A DNA stretch of 64,000 bases, from assembly GCA_018881555.1 (NCBI GenBank), contig JACAXG010000033.1:6034979-6098978 (forward strand), written 5' to 3'. Numbering within the stretch: the first letter of the stretch is position 1; the number at the start of each line of letters is the position of its first letter. The stretch comes from Amblyornis subalaris (lineage: Eukaryota; Chordata; Aves; Passeriformes; Ptilonorhynchidae). This document shows, piece after piece, positions 13,407 to 26,025 of the stretch. Position numbers and translations under genes: made by a program. The notes beneath the pieces are model-generated. The model ran no database searches and was not told the DNA's origin. It saw only the letters and a list, made by a program, of their open reading frames with translations.

Positions 13407-16384
13407 ATAGTGCACTTCTCCTATTGTGATTTAAGTGTAGTGACATTTCCTAAAGCTAATCTTGGTAAATAATTTACAGTGGGCAATTTCACTTAATTTC
13501 ACTTCTGTGCTGTGTGGAGCAGTTGGGGCAAGGTCCAAAGAGTACTTAGCAACTTCCAGAGGGATGTGAGTGAAATTCAGACACCTGAGTGATCCCAAAT
13601 ATTCCACTTACCTCCATAGGGCTATCCTAGATACCTGCTTCAGATACCAAAGCATTGCCTATGTGATTAAAACATTGCATTTGCACTCTCTCTGGGAGAA
13701 TTGGGGTTTTTAGCATGAGCTAAGCAAGTACACAGTGACACTCTCGGGTGGGTATTTGGTTTTGGGACTAAGTCTTCATATTTTTTAGGATTATTCGTCA
13801 CTCAAAGCATACTCTATTGTCTGATGCCACCTCCTGAGAAGAGGATGTATGCTTCTCATGTCATAGGATAGTGTATAGAGCCCTGCTCCAGGATTTGGGA
13901 CGCCTGGCTTCTTAACTGTAACCACAATCTCAACCAGTAGGAATGCTTCTTATGCCAAGGTTTAGAGCAGGAAATATCTTCTAGCTGCCTCTGGAGTCTG
14001 GTTATTTTGCAAAAAGGGTCCTACATCTGGAAGAAGGGCCGAGATATGAGGAAGAGTCTAAAGAACAGATAAGACACTCAGCTAAGAATACAAACAGCTT
14101 ACCTAGGTTTTCCTTAAAGTCTCATATCTCAGGCATCACCACCCATTTAGCAAATCAACTACTTCCATTTGCTGTCTGCAAGCCAATCCCTGCTTGGGAA
14201 CAGCCCCCGCCCCCCGCCCCAAAAAACCCCTATTGAAAAGTTGAAACGAGGAGAAGTTTTAATAACTGGAAGTGACACTGTATAATTGGAACACTTTAGA
14301 AATACTAATGAAGGGTTTCAGTAGGCATAGCACCTGCAGAAGAATGATCACATCTCATGCTGGTAAAATCTCCATGGATTTTCTCAGGAGACCAACGCAG
14401 CTGGCATTCTACTCCAATCATTTTATGCAAGATGGTTTCAGAAGGGAAATGGAAAATAGCTTCTTTAATTGAAACAATAGGGGTGGAGATGATTTTTTCC
14501 TAATTAGGCAAGCTGTTATTTGGTAAGGGTTTAGCATTTATATACTGTATATACAGAAATATGGGATACAGTACATTATCTAATCAACGCTCTTGGCTTT
14601 CTCTTGTACATCATTTATACATTTATATATTTGAAATTTCTAATATAATCATAATAGAAGGAGTTTTCATTATATTTCTGCAGTGTTTCGTACAGCATAT
14701 GGAAGGGTTCAAAATGGAAAGAATGACTGTCACACAAACCAGAAACAGGGAAGGCAGCATGCTGTGGCATATGACACATTCAACACTGATACTCAAAAAG
14801 ATTCCAAGGTCCTACTCACTTCTTCAGTTGTGGGTTGCATCAGAAGCTTGATTCCTTGCAATAACAAACATAGCAAGTCATCAAGAAAAGAGCTGTATGT
14901 TATTATTTTTATCAGCTTTGCTTAGTACACAGCTTAGGTCTTTCTTGAGAAATCAGAAAAATAACTGGTTGTTGGAAGAACAAGGATGGTTTGAGCTGCA
15001 TTCAGGGAAAACCTTACAGATAGTGATAGGAGGTCAATGCAATATACATATGCTGGGAAAATGTATAGTAGTACATGAAGATAGTTCCTCATAGGAATTA
15101 TGCCGCAGAAACCACGATAAATCAGAGTTTAAATATTCTTTGCTCGTATCAAGCTTTTAAAGTGTGATTTATTCAATAACCTGTCCTTCACTAACCATTG
15201 CAGCCATTCTCACTGGAAGGAAATTGTTTTGTAGCATTGTGATGCATTAAAATGAAAACCAAAGAGACTTGCGTGGCACAGTCCAGTTCCAATGAATTTC
15301 ATAGAAAGAGGCAGGCATTATGGCAGGAAAACATATAGAAATTAGTAGGATTAAAGGGAGCAAGAGGAGTAAGCAGCCAAGTAAGTGTATGCAAAGAAGT
15401 GTATATCGTACAAAGTCTAAGGACCAAATTGAATTCAAGAGTAATTGACTTCCATATGGTCCTATGGAAAATTTAGGAGACTAAAGTCAGAGAAGGTGAG
15501 TGTCTTCTTTCCACGAATACTTGAAAGGTGAATCTCCTAGGGATGAATCCTTTCTTACCTGCTTTCTTTCCACCTACCATTGTCTCTGCCTCCAGTCACA
15601 CAGGCATTAATTTGCAGGCAGAGAGGAAATGTTATGACCCTTCCTCTCTCCCACACCCATTTTTACAGCTTGGTGTGTTACATATAACACAGGTAACACA
15701 ATATAAGCACAAAGGACTCATTTCCCTTTTCCATGTCACCACTGAGGCTTTCATGGTCCCCTCAGAACTGGACAAAGTTTCTGCAGGCAGGGTTTGAGTC
15801 TTAAGTGTCCAGCAGACTTTATTATAAAGCAGCATTGCCGGTTCTGCCAATGGCACTATCTCAAGAAACCTTTCAGAGAGCAACATCATCTACAACACAG
15901 AAAGTACAACCTGCTCAAGCTCAAGGAGCAGATTCAGTTAATAGCATGAAATATTGAAGAAATGATAATGAGAAACTTTAGGTTAGGAACTGATTATTTT
16001 CTAGTACTGCTAATTAGGGATCTTAGTAAACAAATGTCATCAAGCTTCCTGCTAAACACAATTCCTAGAAACCATTTTTTAAATATAGGAGAAAAGATAA
16101 GATTGTGTAGATTGTTTTTGTCCAAATATGAAACTTCAAAAGATCAGGCTGTACAAGTTGGTTTTCTATTTAATTATAATATGTTTTTAATGAAAATAAA
16201 TATTCCAACCTCCTATGATTTTATGGAATCATGATTTTATCCATCGAAATTTGGTGAGAAAGCCAACAGCACAGTGGAACAGTGCAGTGTATTGGAAAAT
16301 CTCAAAATTATTAGTGTTAAAGGCTTGTTTGCTTCAAATTTATATATATAATTTAATCTTTCTGAAAAACAACCATCACAGTCC

Positions 16385-16525
16385 AAAGCCAGTGCCTTCT
16401 GTATATAACATTTTTGGATTTACATTGTCTATTTATTAATTTTAACAATCAAAAAGCCAGTTCCTTCCATATATAACAAAGTATTATTTTTGTATTATAG
16501 TGTCTATTAATATTTATTAATTTTT
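16385..16525. repeat. Imperfect tandem duplication of about 60-73 bp
   Basis: Copy 1 (about 16385-16443) and copy 2 (about 16453-16525) share the start AAAGCCAGTKCCTTC, then TATATAACA, and the end TTTATTAATTTT, in the same order. Copy 2 is longer by an internal AT-rich insertion and a short TATTAA-type extension. Confidence 0.7.
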
Positions 16526-19500
16526 AGAAATAATTTAATTTTTTGGAATAGACTAATATTTGCTGTTTATGTAAAATTCAGTGCAGTAAAACAGAGTATA
16601 TTATTAGGAAATTTTGTATTCATATGTAAGAAATAGTCTCTGTCTTTTCTGAGTAAGACTCAAAAGGCATACTCACTGCATAGTTGATATTAATCTTTTG
16701 ATTTCCCACAAGATTTTAGTACAAGTGTGTCTTAGCTCAGTTAATAACTCACATTCCCTTGGGTTTCTAGGATGAGTTGTTTCGTAATTGAAAAAATGCA
16801 GATGAGCTTAACAACAAACAGCAAGTACAGGTGTTGTCATTTTCATAATTCTTTACGAAAGTGACTGTCACATTAAACAAAGAACAAGGGCTTCAGTTAT
16901 ATCCAGCTAGCTAATCTCCATAATCCATCCATTCAGTTTATCTACCTCTCTATAAATTAAAACAGTCAATAATTGGGCACAAGCATTTGAGCACTATGGG
17001 GGAGAAGAAAAATACATCAGTTTAAAGACGTCATACACAAATCTTATTTTCTCAAGTTTTTAATTTAATGTCATGCAGAAAATGACAGAAATTAAATAAA
17101 TTTTCAAGTAGGCAAGTGTTTAGAGATTAGTTCAGTTAGTGGCTTCCTTGTTAAAAGGTAAGCTCTGTCAGTCCTAAAGTATGCAGTGAAGGACCAGGAA
17201 TTCTAGTTTAATACTGTTTATTGATGCTGTAGTCAAGAAGATACCCAAACAAATTTCAGAGAAGTAGTTGGATGAATTTATACACCATAGTAATGGTAAT
17301 AAAAATAATAGTAATAAAGAGAGTAAGTAAAAGGCAGAAACAGACAAAGAATGAGAACTGCAAGCCACCAGCTGCTTACTTGCTTAATGATTTAACCCAA
17401 AGGTTTTCACTGACACTACCTGCCTTTTCCTAGTTATTTTTCTGAAGAGCTGTTGGGCCACAGTGCATCACAGGCAGAGATTTCATATCAGGTTGCAGTG
17501 CCGCTGTTGTAAGCAGATCTGTAATTACCAGCATCTTTCTGATTTTATGGAGAAAGAGTGACAGGTCTTACCAAATTATACGAATCCTATGGAAGGTAGT
17601 ATTTATAGCCCCACATAATTTTAAGCCATAATTTTAAGGCTTATTTCCATAGTTGAGACCCTTATCCATTTTCAGTCCTTTTCTCCCTACATGGAAAAGG
17701 AGAAATAAGTTGCTGAAGTAGGTCTCTCGGAAAAAAAAAAATAGTGTAGAAATAGTGAGGGAAAGTCAGTATGCAATCTGAGGCCATGCCTGTACCAGAA
17801 AGTTGTAGCAGCAGCATTACTTCTTGCATCTATTTTCTGAGTATATCTATCTAATATTTTTATTCTTTGAAATTATCTGTTTTCAGAAAGTTTTCTTCCA
17901 TCTGTGTAGTGCACAATCATAGAAGTTACATAAACTGACAGAAGATACAGTTTCGTGTGCGGTAGGGAGTCACCCCTTATTGCCCATTGGGGTCCATGTC
18001 TTGAAAAATGGTGGAATATCAACATTACTTGCAGGGAACTGTGAGATTTTGTGTTCCATTTCCCATTACCCTACTTGTTCCACATCATGATCTCCACTTT
18101 TCTCTGTTTTTTTAAGAAATCCTTCTGCTTTACACCAAATCATTTTCTCAGTGTCAGTCTCTGTCACATCGTTGCTGCGTTCATGGGTGAGTCAATGCTG
18201 AGGACACTCATGTCTGTTTCAAAGCTACAATACCTGACATTGTCAAGCTGTGAAACTTCAACTATTACCTTAGAGGCTGTCCATCATGTTACATCCTACT
18301 GATCAATAAAGATACTAAATTTTCAGATTACTCCTGTAACTATCTAGCAGTCGCGTTACAGACTTTTAGTACTGAGACTGCAAAATAAATGTTTTGTAAA
18401 AGATACAACCACAGTAGAAGCATAAAACCACACACTGCTGTCAGGGAATAGGCAATCATTTTAGAATCAGTTAATCTTTGAAATCTGGTGAAAAGTTGAA
18501 AGAGAATTGCAGAAATTCTGCTTCTGGACAGAAAAGAATGCGAAATAATCAGGGTAATTTAAAGATGGAAAATTCTAAAACCTGATACCTAGGACTTTCT
18601 GCTGGTGGAGTAAAACAGTAGAGACTGTCCCTACTTCCTCCTGCTGATATACTGTTTTTGATCTATATAAGTGTTGACTGCGCAATATGGACACAGACAA
18701 TATACCAAAGCAGTGGAACTTGAGACTCTCCCTGTGAAGGTCTTAACCTCCAACTTTGAGTCACGTGCTCTTGCACCCTTTCTTTCTGGGGTCATAGGTC
18801 TTCTTGTGCTCTTGCCTGCACTAGCTCACAAAGGCAGTGCAGAGCTTTCTTTTTGTGCATGCAGAAGTGAAACTCTGCTAGCCAAGAGAATTCTGACATG
18901 TGATAGATTAAAGTAACCCCAGATGTGGATAGCCCAGAGCACTAAGCTCTTCATGTTGTTTGGAATTTAGGCACTAAAATCTGACTAAATTCTGGATTTG
19001 CTGTGTTTGTTCTTTTTGACTCTAAACAACTAGCTATAGAAATCAATGACAGAACCAAATGAAGTTTTTAATTACTAGAGCCAGCTTCTTATTTAGAACT
19101 AAGAAACTTTCAAGTTTACTTAAGTCCCATATTATGTCATGCACAAAGTTAAGCTTTTTCAAAATCCAGGTTATATTTTCTTCCACAGTATTTCTTCTCT
19201 TTTATATCAATATTGCTATTTTATTTTTCACAGTCTAGCCCATCTTTAGCCAAAATCCCTTACTAGTGCACCTAGTACATTCCCTTCTTATACAGCTGAG
19301 AACCTGTGTAAGTGATACTGCTTGAAGTTACTGGGGAAAGTTGCAACCGTAATCTACTGGGGCCATGAAGAACCAAGACTGGAATGAACAAATATAATAG
19401 AAAAACAGAAGCCATAGGACTATTCTAAGAATAATTAATACTATGTCCTAAAGACAGACTACTAGAGTTTGACAAGCAAGTGCAAACTATGGAAAAGAAA

Positions 19501-21080
19501 GTGAGTTTCTACCTTCAGCCTTCTCACCTTCTCAGTATCACATATGCAAATTAGCTTCTTCCACTAGTTTACTTTTTTTTATCTCTCTGTAGTTGCCATA
19601 GCTTTGCAGTAAAAAAAGTGACTCAACATCTAGTGTGGAAACATTAGAATGCAATTTTCCCCAAATAAAAAAGAGACTTAAAAACTTGTCCTCAAAATTA
19701 TTCTTTTAGTGAAACTTGTTAGTTAATACAAGTAAATGGAATGAAACGGAAAAAAATAGCTGCTCTAGGTTTCATGACGCACCCTTTCTGAAATATGCTT
19801 ATAATCATCATATACATATTTTTTTAAAAAAACAAACCTGAATCCAGACGATCCATACTAACTCTCATTTTGGATAGACACAAGGAAGAGGTCAAGTTTC
19901 AACCTCTGTTGAAGAGACTTTCTTGTGCATCCTTTACTCCAGTAAAACGTCTACAGAAATGAGGGAGAAGTATAGACAAGTGATTTGGTTAGACCCCTGT
20001 TTAGCCAAGTAACTGGAAAACAAAATAAATATTCAGCAGCATTTTCCCTAAAGTTCAGGTGCTGGAGTACACACAACACTTATCCTGGGGGGTCTCGATG
20101 GAAGTCGTTGGGTGCATCCTGTCTTGTACGCAAGTGCAGCAAAACAAACCACTACAGGAGAAAATGTGGTACACTCATCTCATAAAGTGGAACAAGGCAA
20201 AGGAAAATGTAGAACAGAGGGAGATGATAACTTTTTACTAATTTCTGTAACTGCTGTGTCACCATGGCAGCATGAACAATAGCCAGGTGCTCTCAATTAA
20301 AGACCTGCTGCCTGAGACAGAGGTGCATCTAAAATACTGAAGATAAGTACTTGTAAGCTTTCCTATACTTGAAACAGTTCAGAATAAACTTGAAGAGGAG
20401 TTTGGATTGTTTTATTCACCAGCAACACTTTGAACTGGATCCTGAGAGTAACTCCACAGACTAAGACTTACTAGGATGCTGCAGGGGTGTACCTCAAATG
20501 TTGAGACATGGTACAGGTTTCTGCTTTGTACAGCCATGAATGATTCTGATAAAATTGATAGCGAACAGTATTTGGCATCGGAACTACTGTTTTCTACTTC
20601 AAAGCTGAGGAAAAACTGTCAGATTAGCAGACTGGGAAGGGATATGTCTGTATCTCTAACACAGTACGATATTGTGCCGAGAAACCCAAGTTGAACCAGC
20701 TACTTCCTTGTAGAAGACAAGAAGATAAGGGGGCAAATGTGTGTGTCTCAAACACTGATAGGTGGATAGCTGTGGATCTAACCAAGGATTGTTGGTAACA
20801 ACACACTGTGAGAAAGAACAGAATGTGACTGGAGAAGGGGAACATGTGGAGGTAGGGCAGCACTTTTCTGCGACAAATGTCCTTGTTTTGGCTCCTGGAG
20901 ATAAGTACAACATAGCACACCACAAGTACAGGAATGAGGTCAAGAAGTGGCTACATGGGAATCAAGGTCATCAAAGACCCCTAAACTCCTCTGACCTATT
21001 TCCAGAAATGTCTAGAAGAACTGCACATGATAACTACTTTGCATAGAAAGCAAGAAACTTATCTCCAGGATGGGTAAGAT

Positions 21081-21088
21081 TATAAATA
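21081..21088 (+). promoter_or_regulatory. TATA box of the LTR
   Basis: TATAAATA about 95 bases upstream of the CCTT tract, at the place expected for a U3 core promoter. Functional status is unknown. Confidence 0.45.
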
Positions 21089-21176
21089 AAAAGGTAGCCC
21101 TACAAAGCACAAGGGGTGTCTCCAGGACCCTGGACACTCCATCAGCTGGATTGATGCTGAATACAGGACCAATGTC

Positions 21177-21270
21177 CCTTCCTTCCTTCCTTCCTTCCTT
21201 CCTTCCTTCCTTCCTTCCTTCCTTCCTTCCTTCCTTCCTTCCTTCCTTCCTTCCTTCCTTCCTTCCTTCC
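21177..21270. repeat. Perfect (CCTT)23.5 microsatellite
   Basis: Ninety-four bases of uninterrupted CCTT, followed by TCTTTAATTT. The proline-serine-phenylalanine-leucine repeat seen on translation is an artefact of this tract. Confidence 0.98.
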
Positions 21271-21594
21271 TCTTTAATTTATTTCTCTTTCTTCTCTTTC
21301 ACTCTTCCCCTCATTCAAAATCCACTGCTGTGTGTTTATACTAGAAGATAAGGGACTAACTGTAATCAAATTCCATATCAAGCATTTAATTTACTAGTAA
21401 AACATTGTGAGTTTTTGCAGACCCTCTGACTTCCGTCATTCCTTTTCAGCCATGGGCATCTAAAAATCTTGGGTGCTCCCTTCCCTTTAGGGGTGGGATG
21501 CCACACTTGTTTACCAGTTGCTATGTTAACATAGCCTTCCATTTACCTTACTTATCCATTCTGACAAACTACAAAGAGTGGGAAAATGTTTGAG

Positions 21595-21642
21595 GATTAC
21601 AAAGGTGAAGATTCACAAAAGGTGAAGATTACAAAAGGGAAA
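21595..21642. repeat. Degenerate 15-17-bp tandem repeat, about three copies
   Basis: The motif GATTACAAAAGGTGAA recurs three times in a row with small indels (GATTACAAAGGTGAA, GATTCACAAAAGGTGAA, GATTACAAAAGGGAA). Confidence 0.8.
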
Positions 21643-22084
21643 AGTAAAAAGCTAGGAAAGACAGAGTAGCACAGTAAGCTGATTTCCATCAAGATCTCTT
21701 ATGAAGCGTTTGACCACTAAAGATAAATATGTAGTAATTTCAGTAACACGTGTGTCATTTGGAGTGCAGCAAGGTGTAATGAATTAGGAAATTAGGCTGT
21801 TCTTTTTTCCTTAAAAGCATGANAATTGCCTTGTGACATTGTTGTATATTACAGTTTATAATTCAGTACAGATTTACATGGGCCCATCTTATTTTAAGTG
21901 AATTTTCACTATTGCTGAATGGCAGAGCACCTTTGGGAATGGAGGTTAATACCACATGCATCCCAAAGAGTTTGTTATGACCATTGCTATTATGCTGAAA
22001 GCCAAGTGAATCCAAATGTTAAGTATGACTTAACTCTGTGATACCAGAGAATGATGTTTTTATAAGTACGCCTGCTGCATGTAG

Positions 22085-22240
22085 TTAAATAAAGATATAA
22101 TCATATTTCCACTCACCGTGAGCAGGATTTCTTTCATTAATTGTAGATGTTATTAAAGAGTTAAAAGGTAATAATTACCACCTGCAGTAATTTAGAGTTT
22201 TCATGATTAAGATTACATTCCCATTATAATCAACAGAGAG
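22085..22240. other. Candidate conserved non-coding element
   Basis: Dense TAAT-type homeodomain cores (TTAATTG, ATTATT, TAATTACC) next to an E-box CACCTG at about 22180, with no simple repeat. It resembles a developmental enhancer by eye only. Confidence 0.2.
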
Positions 22241-23359
22241 AAATAGTCTGACTAACCCTTGACCATATGAGGCTTTGAGGTGACTGGGCTGGAAGGAGAT
22301 ACCCGTGTTATAGACCAGGATTCAGAAAATCCACAGGTTAAACAGCTGAATCCTCCATGATCTACCTATTCCTACCTATTCTCTATTTGTCATTGTGTAA
22401 CAACCTTTTCCACTATTTACAATATTTACATCTTTAGTTTATTTGTTTTATTCTGCAAGATAATCTTCATCTTTACACCTTTACTGCTGTAGAAAGCGAA
22501 GGTAATGGGATGGAAAAAAAAGAAAGGAATCTTGTTTTTATTGGACAGCACTATCACTCATCTTTTTAAAGATAATCCTTGCTTTTTGTTCATGGTTATC
22601 CACTCACGTGAATCAGCAAACACCATATCAATCTAACACAAATCCTCAGCCCCCTATGTTCACCTGAGTCACATGAGCAGATACTGAGAGTAGAAAAGAA
22701 AGAGCTCCCTTTAAAGCTGTCTGTTGCCAGTGAGCAGAAACAAATGGGATCACATCTGCAGCACTCCACTCCTGCCAATCCCNTCTCCCCCTGCAGCAAA
22801 TCATACACATATTCATAAACACTCCAGAGGATTTATCAGCTCATACTGTGAGTTTTCCTGGAATGCAGAGGTGACCTATAAAGTTTTAAACACTTTAAAG
22901 ACACTCCTTTTTTTTCCTTGTTTTCCTTGTTTCTGCTGCTCAGTGTGCCACACTCCTTCAGATATAAAAGCAATTTCAACAATCCATGCTTAACAATAAA
23001 GCCATCTGAAGCACTCCAAAACCTAATTTGAAATTACTTCACAGACAAGCTCTGCAGAGAACTGTGGCTGTGTTTGTTATGGCAGATGTGAAATACCTGC
23101 TNCCAGTGCAATGCATTGGTGCAAAACCAGATCTCTATGCTACAGAGTCCCACGAGGAGAGGTTTGGTGTTCCTGGCATGAGTGGCTGAACGACTTTGCA
23201 AGATTTATTTACCAATAAGTTCATCTACAAAGACTTTTTATTTCTCTTAAGTTATATTTGCTTTCTGGTTTGATTTTTCAAATACACTGCTATTACCCCA
23301 GTCTTTTCAACAAACTGCTTAAATACATTGAGTGAAGTTACAGTTCTCGGAAAAGACTA

Positions 23360-23680
23360 TGAAGGAAATTAATTTGATTTCATGTAATTCAAATTCAACC
23401 CACATAAGCCCGAACATTTACAACAGTTCAAATTAGAGTCATTGCAGTTTTAATTTCTTCATCTTTGCTTTCTGTCACAACAAATTAAGTTACATTTGCT
23501 GTTTTGAGATTTTTATGGCTGTGTTCTTGCTACTTAAATTAAAGACCTTTCTAATCCATGGCATGATGTCTGACAACCTCAGAAATAAGTTATGACATCA
23601 ATAGGATTATGCTTTTATGAAAATCATGGCAAGCCACAATCAATAAGGCATTCCATAATGTTATCAGCAAGAAGGAAGAA
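23360..23680. other. Candidate conserved non-coding element
   Basis: About 320 bases of AT-rich but non-repetitive sequence with repeated CAAATT, TAATT and ATGACATCA-like motifs (the last is CRE/AP-1-like, near 23594). No open frame. The call rests on texture only. Confidence 0.2.
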
Positions 23681-24089
23681 AGATGAGAAATATTTGAGAA
23701 ACACAGATCAGAGCAGACTAATATGAACATATATGTATAGTTTCACTCGGATTTTTGGAGGTTGCAATTATAATTAAAACCTACTGAATGATTAATGGAA
23801 TGATATATTCAACAAATTAAACTTTTTTTTTTTTTGAATAACCATGAAAAGATAGATATAACATCAGAAATATTAATTATTCAATTTATAGTGCGTGTCT
23901 GGTTTGTTCTGACCTTGATTCATGTATTCCTTAGATATACTGGGTCAGAGAAGATATATGTTATGGTTCATACTCATTATCTGATTAAATAGATTCCCAA
24001 AACTTCTGAAGGACACACCTGAATTTGTGTTTTCTGTGATTACTTCAAAAATATGAAAGAAAATCCTTTTAAAATGCTTTCATTGGTAA

Positions 24090-24118
24090 AAAAAAAAAAA
24101 GAAAAAAAAAAGAAAAAA
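24090..24118. repeat. Poly(A)-rich run
   Basis: Three A runs separated by single G bases. No retroposed gene was recognised upstream of it. Confidence 0.9.
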
Positions 24119-24882
24119 ATCCTTGAATAATTAACTGTGCCCTTTTAAAATGTATTTCACTCTTCTTTTATTCACATTCAGCTTGCTAACATCCCTAGCA
24201 CAGAACAAGCTGTCTGGACTTTATCTGGCATTTTGTGATGTACAACACCACTACACTTCATCGGCAAGCACAATGACAGATCAGGTGTCCTTTGCTTGTA
24301 GTTACATGTCAGTGCTCAAATGATGGCTAATTACCAGTGACAGACCCAACACTGGAATGGGAGGAATCAAGGGTCGGGAGAAGAGATGGAAGTGACAGTA
24401 CAGAGCACTCAAGGCACCGGACATAGAGAAAAGCAGCAACAACAAAAATCTGTACATCAACCATATTTTTTAAAATTTTTTTTCTGGGAGATGCAGTATC
24501 ATAAGCCAGAAGCTGCTTGTTCTGCTCATATTTGTGGTTTGCGGTTCAGAAATTCTTGACAAGGGGAAATCATCACNTTCTTCTTGCCTGTGTAACTGGC
24601 AGCAATTAGCTTCAACTGAGTGAGAGACCACAGGCAACTGCAGTTGGAAATCTTGCCAGGGAGTTTTTCCATTCATAGCAGAAGAGAGACTAACGTTTTC
24701 CAATTGTGGGAATATAATAACTTCAGGAATGTAACTTACTCATAAGGAGAGAGAACCTTTATGGTATAAATGTTGTCTTTAAACAAGAGTGTTAACAAAC
24801 GTAAATTATGTATTGCTCCCCATGAACCTGCCATGAGATAACCCAGCCTGATCAATACACAAGCAGAGCTCCAAAGGCATTC

Positions 24883-24944
24883 GTGACCAGCTAGTGTAAT
24901 GAAACTGAGTTTTGTGACCATCTAGTGTAATGAAACTGAGTTTT
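24883..24944. repeat. 31-bp tandem duplication, two copies
   Basis: Units 24883-24913 and 24914-24944 are identical except for one base (G versus T at the eighth position). Both contain CTAGTGTAATGAAACTGAG. Confidence 0.98.
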
Positions 24945-25572
24945 CTGGGACCTGTTGACTTGGAACTGAAGAAACAACCTGTTCAGAAGAGAAAAATTGA
25001 AAACTGAGACTTGAAAGCACAGCTCTGGTTTTACTGACAGTTTCTAAACAAATAAGAACATCTTCCTTACATCGGCAATTTGATTCTGCACATGGACACT
25101 AAAGACAGTATTTGGAAGAAAAGACATCGGAAAAGTTGCCTTTTGTCCACCAGACGTCTACCACAGCTGTGCACTTGCTGTGCACAGAGGTTGCTTCTGT
25201 GAAACCAGGAGAGTTTGCCAGTAGTTTGCCCACAGTAGAAGGTGACCATTAATAAAATTCTACCACTATTCTTCTTTAGTGCTCTAACTACTGAAGTCTG
25301 ACTAGGCAGGTGCAAGTAGGAACTTCTGTCATGATCTGAAAAAATGAGGGTGCTTCTGATGCTTGAGTGCTCTGTGCATTCCCAAGAAGATCCACCTTCC
25401 TGGGAAATCCACATACACACGTGGAATGTGGATTATTGGTTAAAGTTGTCATGGTTTATGTCTACTATGACAGCAAGACTTAGCTAGCAGAACTTACAGA
25501 ACTCAAAAATAGCAAATATTGGTACATCCCAAAATATAAAGTATAAATGGAGAGAGTGCACAACATGATCTC

Positions 25573-26025
25573 TCAAAAATCCATTCTTACTGGTAAGCAT
25601 GAAGACTTTTTACTGAAAAGCTCCACAAATTTCAAGAATTGCCGCATCAATAAAGCTCTCCCTGGAGAGGAGTGCCATGACTTACCAGGTGAACAACATG
25701 AGGCAGAAGAATGCTTGTGATGATGGTGATTTTCTCTGTGAATTCTGTGTTTTTTCCCATGTGAATCTCTCTGCTTCCTAAGTCCTCGCTCTGTCACTGT
25801 CACTTCTTGACCTTGGAGAAACAAACTGCCCTTAAGCTCTGTGGAGGGAGGAAGGGAAACCAAATGACCCGAAGCTTGCACGAATAGATCCTTCCTTGCC
25901 TCCCTCCAGAGAATCTGCTGTGAGACAGAGCCAGAGCACCCACAGTTCATGGGCTGCTGTACCCCAGGCTGGTGGTACCCCCGGCTGGGCACCCCCAGCT
26001 CAACAGCTGCCCTCAACACAGCCAC
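25573..26025 (-). CDS. Doubtful 150-codon open frame, unknown
   Basis: This is one of the longest frames in the window outside recognised repeats. I do not recognise the product. It begins at a GTG one codon group after an in-frame TGA; the first in-frame ATG is about 26 codons in. The predicted peptide is basic in the middle, with a short run of histidines at about residues 97-100, no signal peptide, no membrane segment and no known motif. In a vertebrate genome an uninterrupted frame of this size can occur by chance in GC-richer DNA. There is no Kozak context or splice evidence that I can defend. I list it only so that it can be checked; most likely it is not a gene. Confidence 0.08.
   Translation of the reverse strand: MAVLRAAVELGVPSRGYHQPGVQQPMNCGCSGSVSQQILWREARKDLFVQASGHLVSLPPSTELKGSLFLQGQEVTVTERGLRKQRDSHGKKHRIHRENHHHHKHSSASCCSPGKSWHSSPGRALLMRQFLKFVELFSKKSSCLPVRMDF

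Larger units (their letters stand above)
12485..20770. other. Non-coding DNA, no gene seen
   Basis: No supported gene. The first 250 bases after the LTR are GC-richer but contain no polypurine tract or retroviral motif. A poly(C)-rich patch lies at about 14205-14220. The rest is AT-rich unique sequence. The tandem repeats at 13353-13406 and 16385-16525 are listed separately. Confidence 0.6.
20771..21505 (+). mobile_element. Probable ERV LTR containing a CCTT microsatellite
   Basis: The right half resembles the R-U5 part of avian ERV LTRs and ends GGGATGCCACA at 21505, a CA terminus. A good core promoter box, TATAAATA, lies at 21081-21088. It is followed by a GC-richer leader of about 90 bases, a long pyrimidine tract (the CCTT array) and an AT-rich U5-like part. 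The best left end starting with TG is TGTGGATCT at 20771, giving inverted TGTGG...CCACA ends and a length of 735 bp. That left boundary is a choice, and no target-site duplication confirms it. The frame seen across 20762-21046 has no recognisable domain. The element could belong to a passerine ERVK-like family, but I cannot verify that here. Confidence 0.5.

Noticed and set aside
21070..21351. Open frame with a repeated Pro-Ser-Phe-Leu motif
   Set aside because: Translation of the CCTT array inside a probable LTR.
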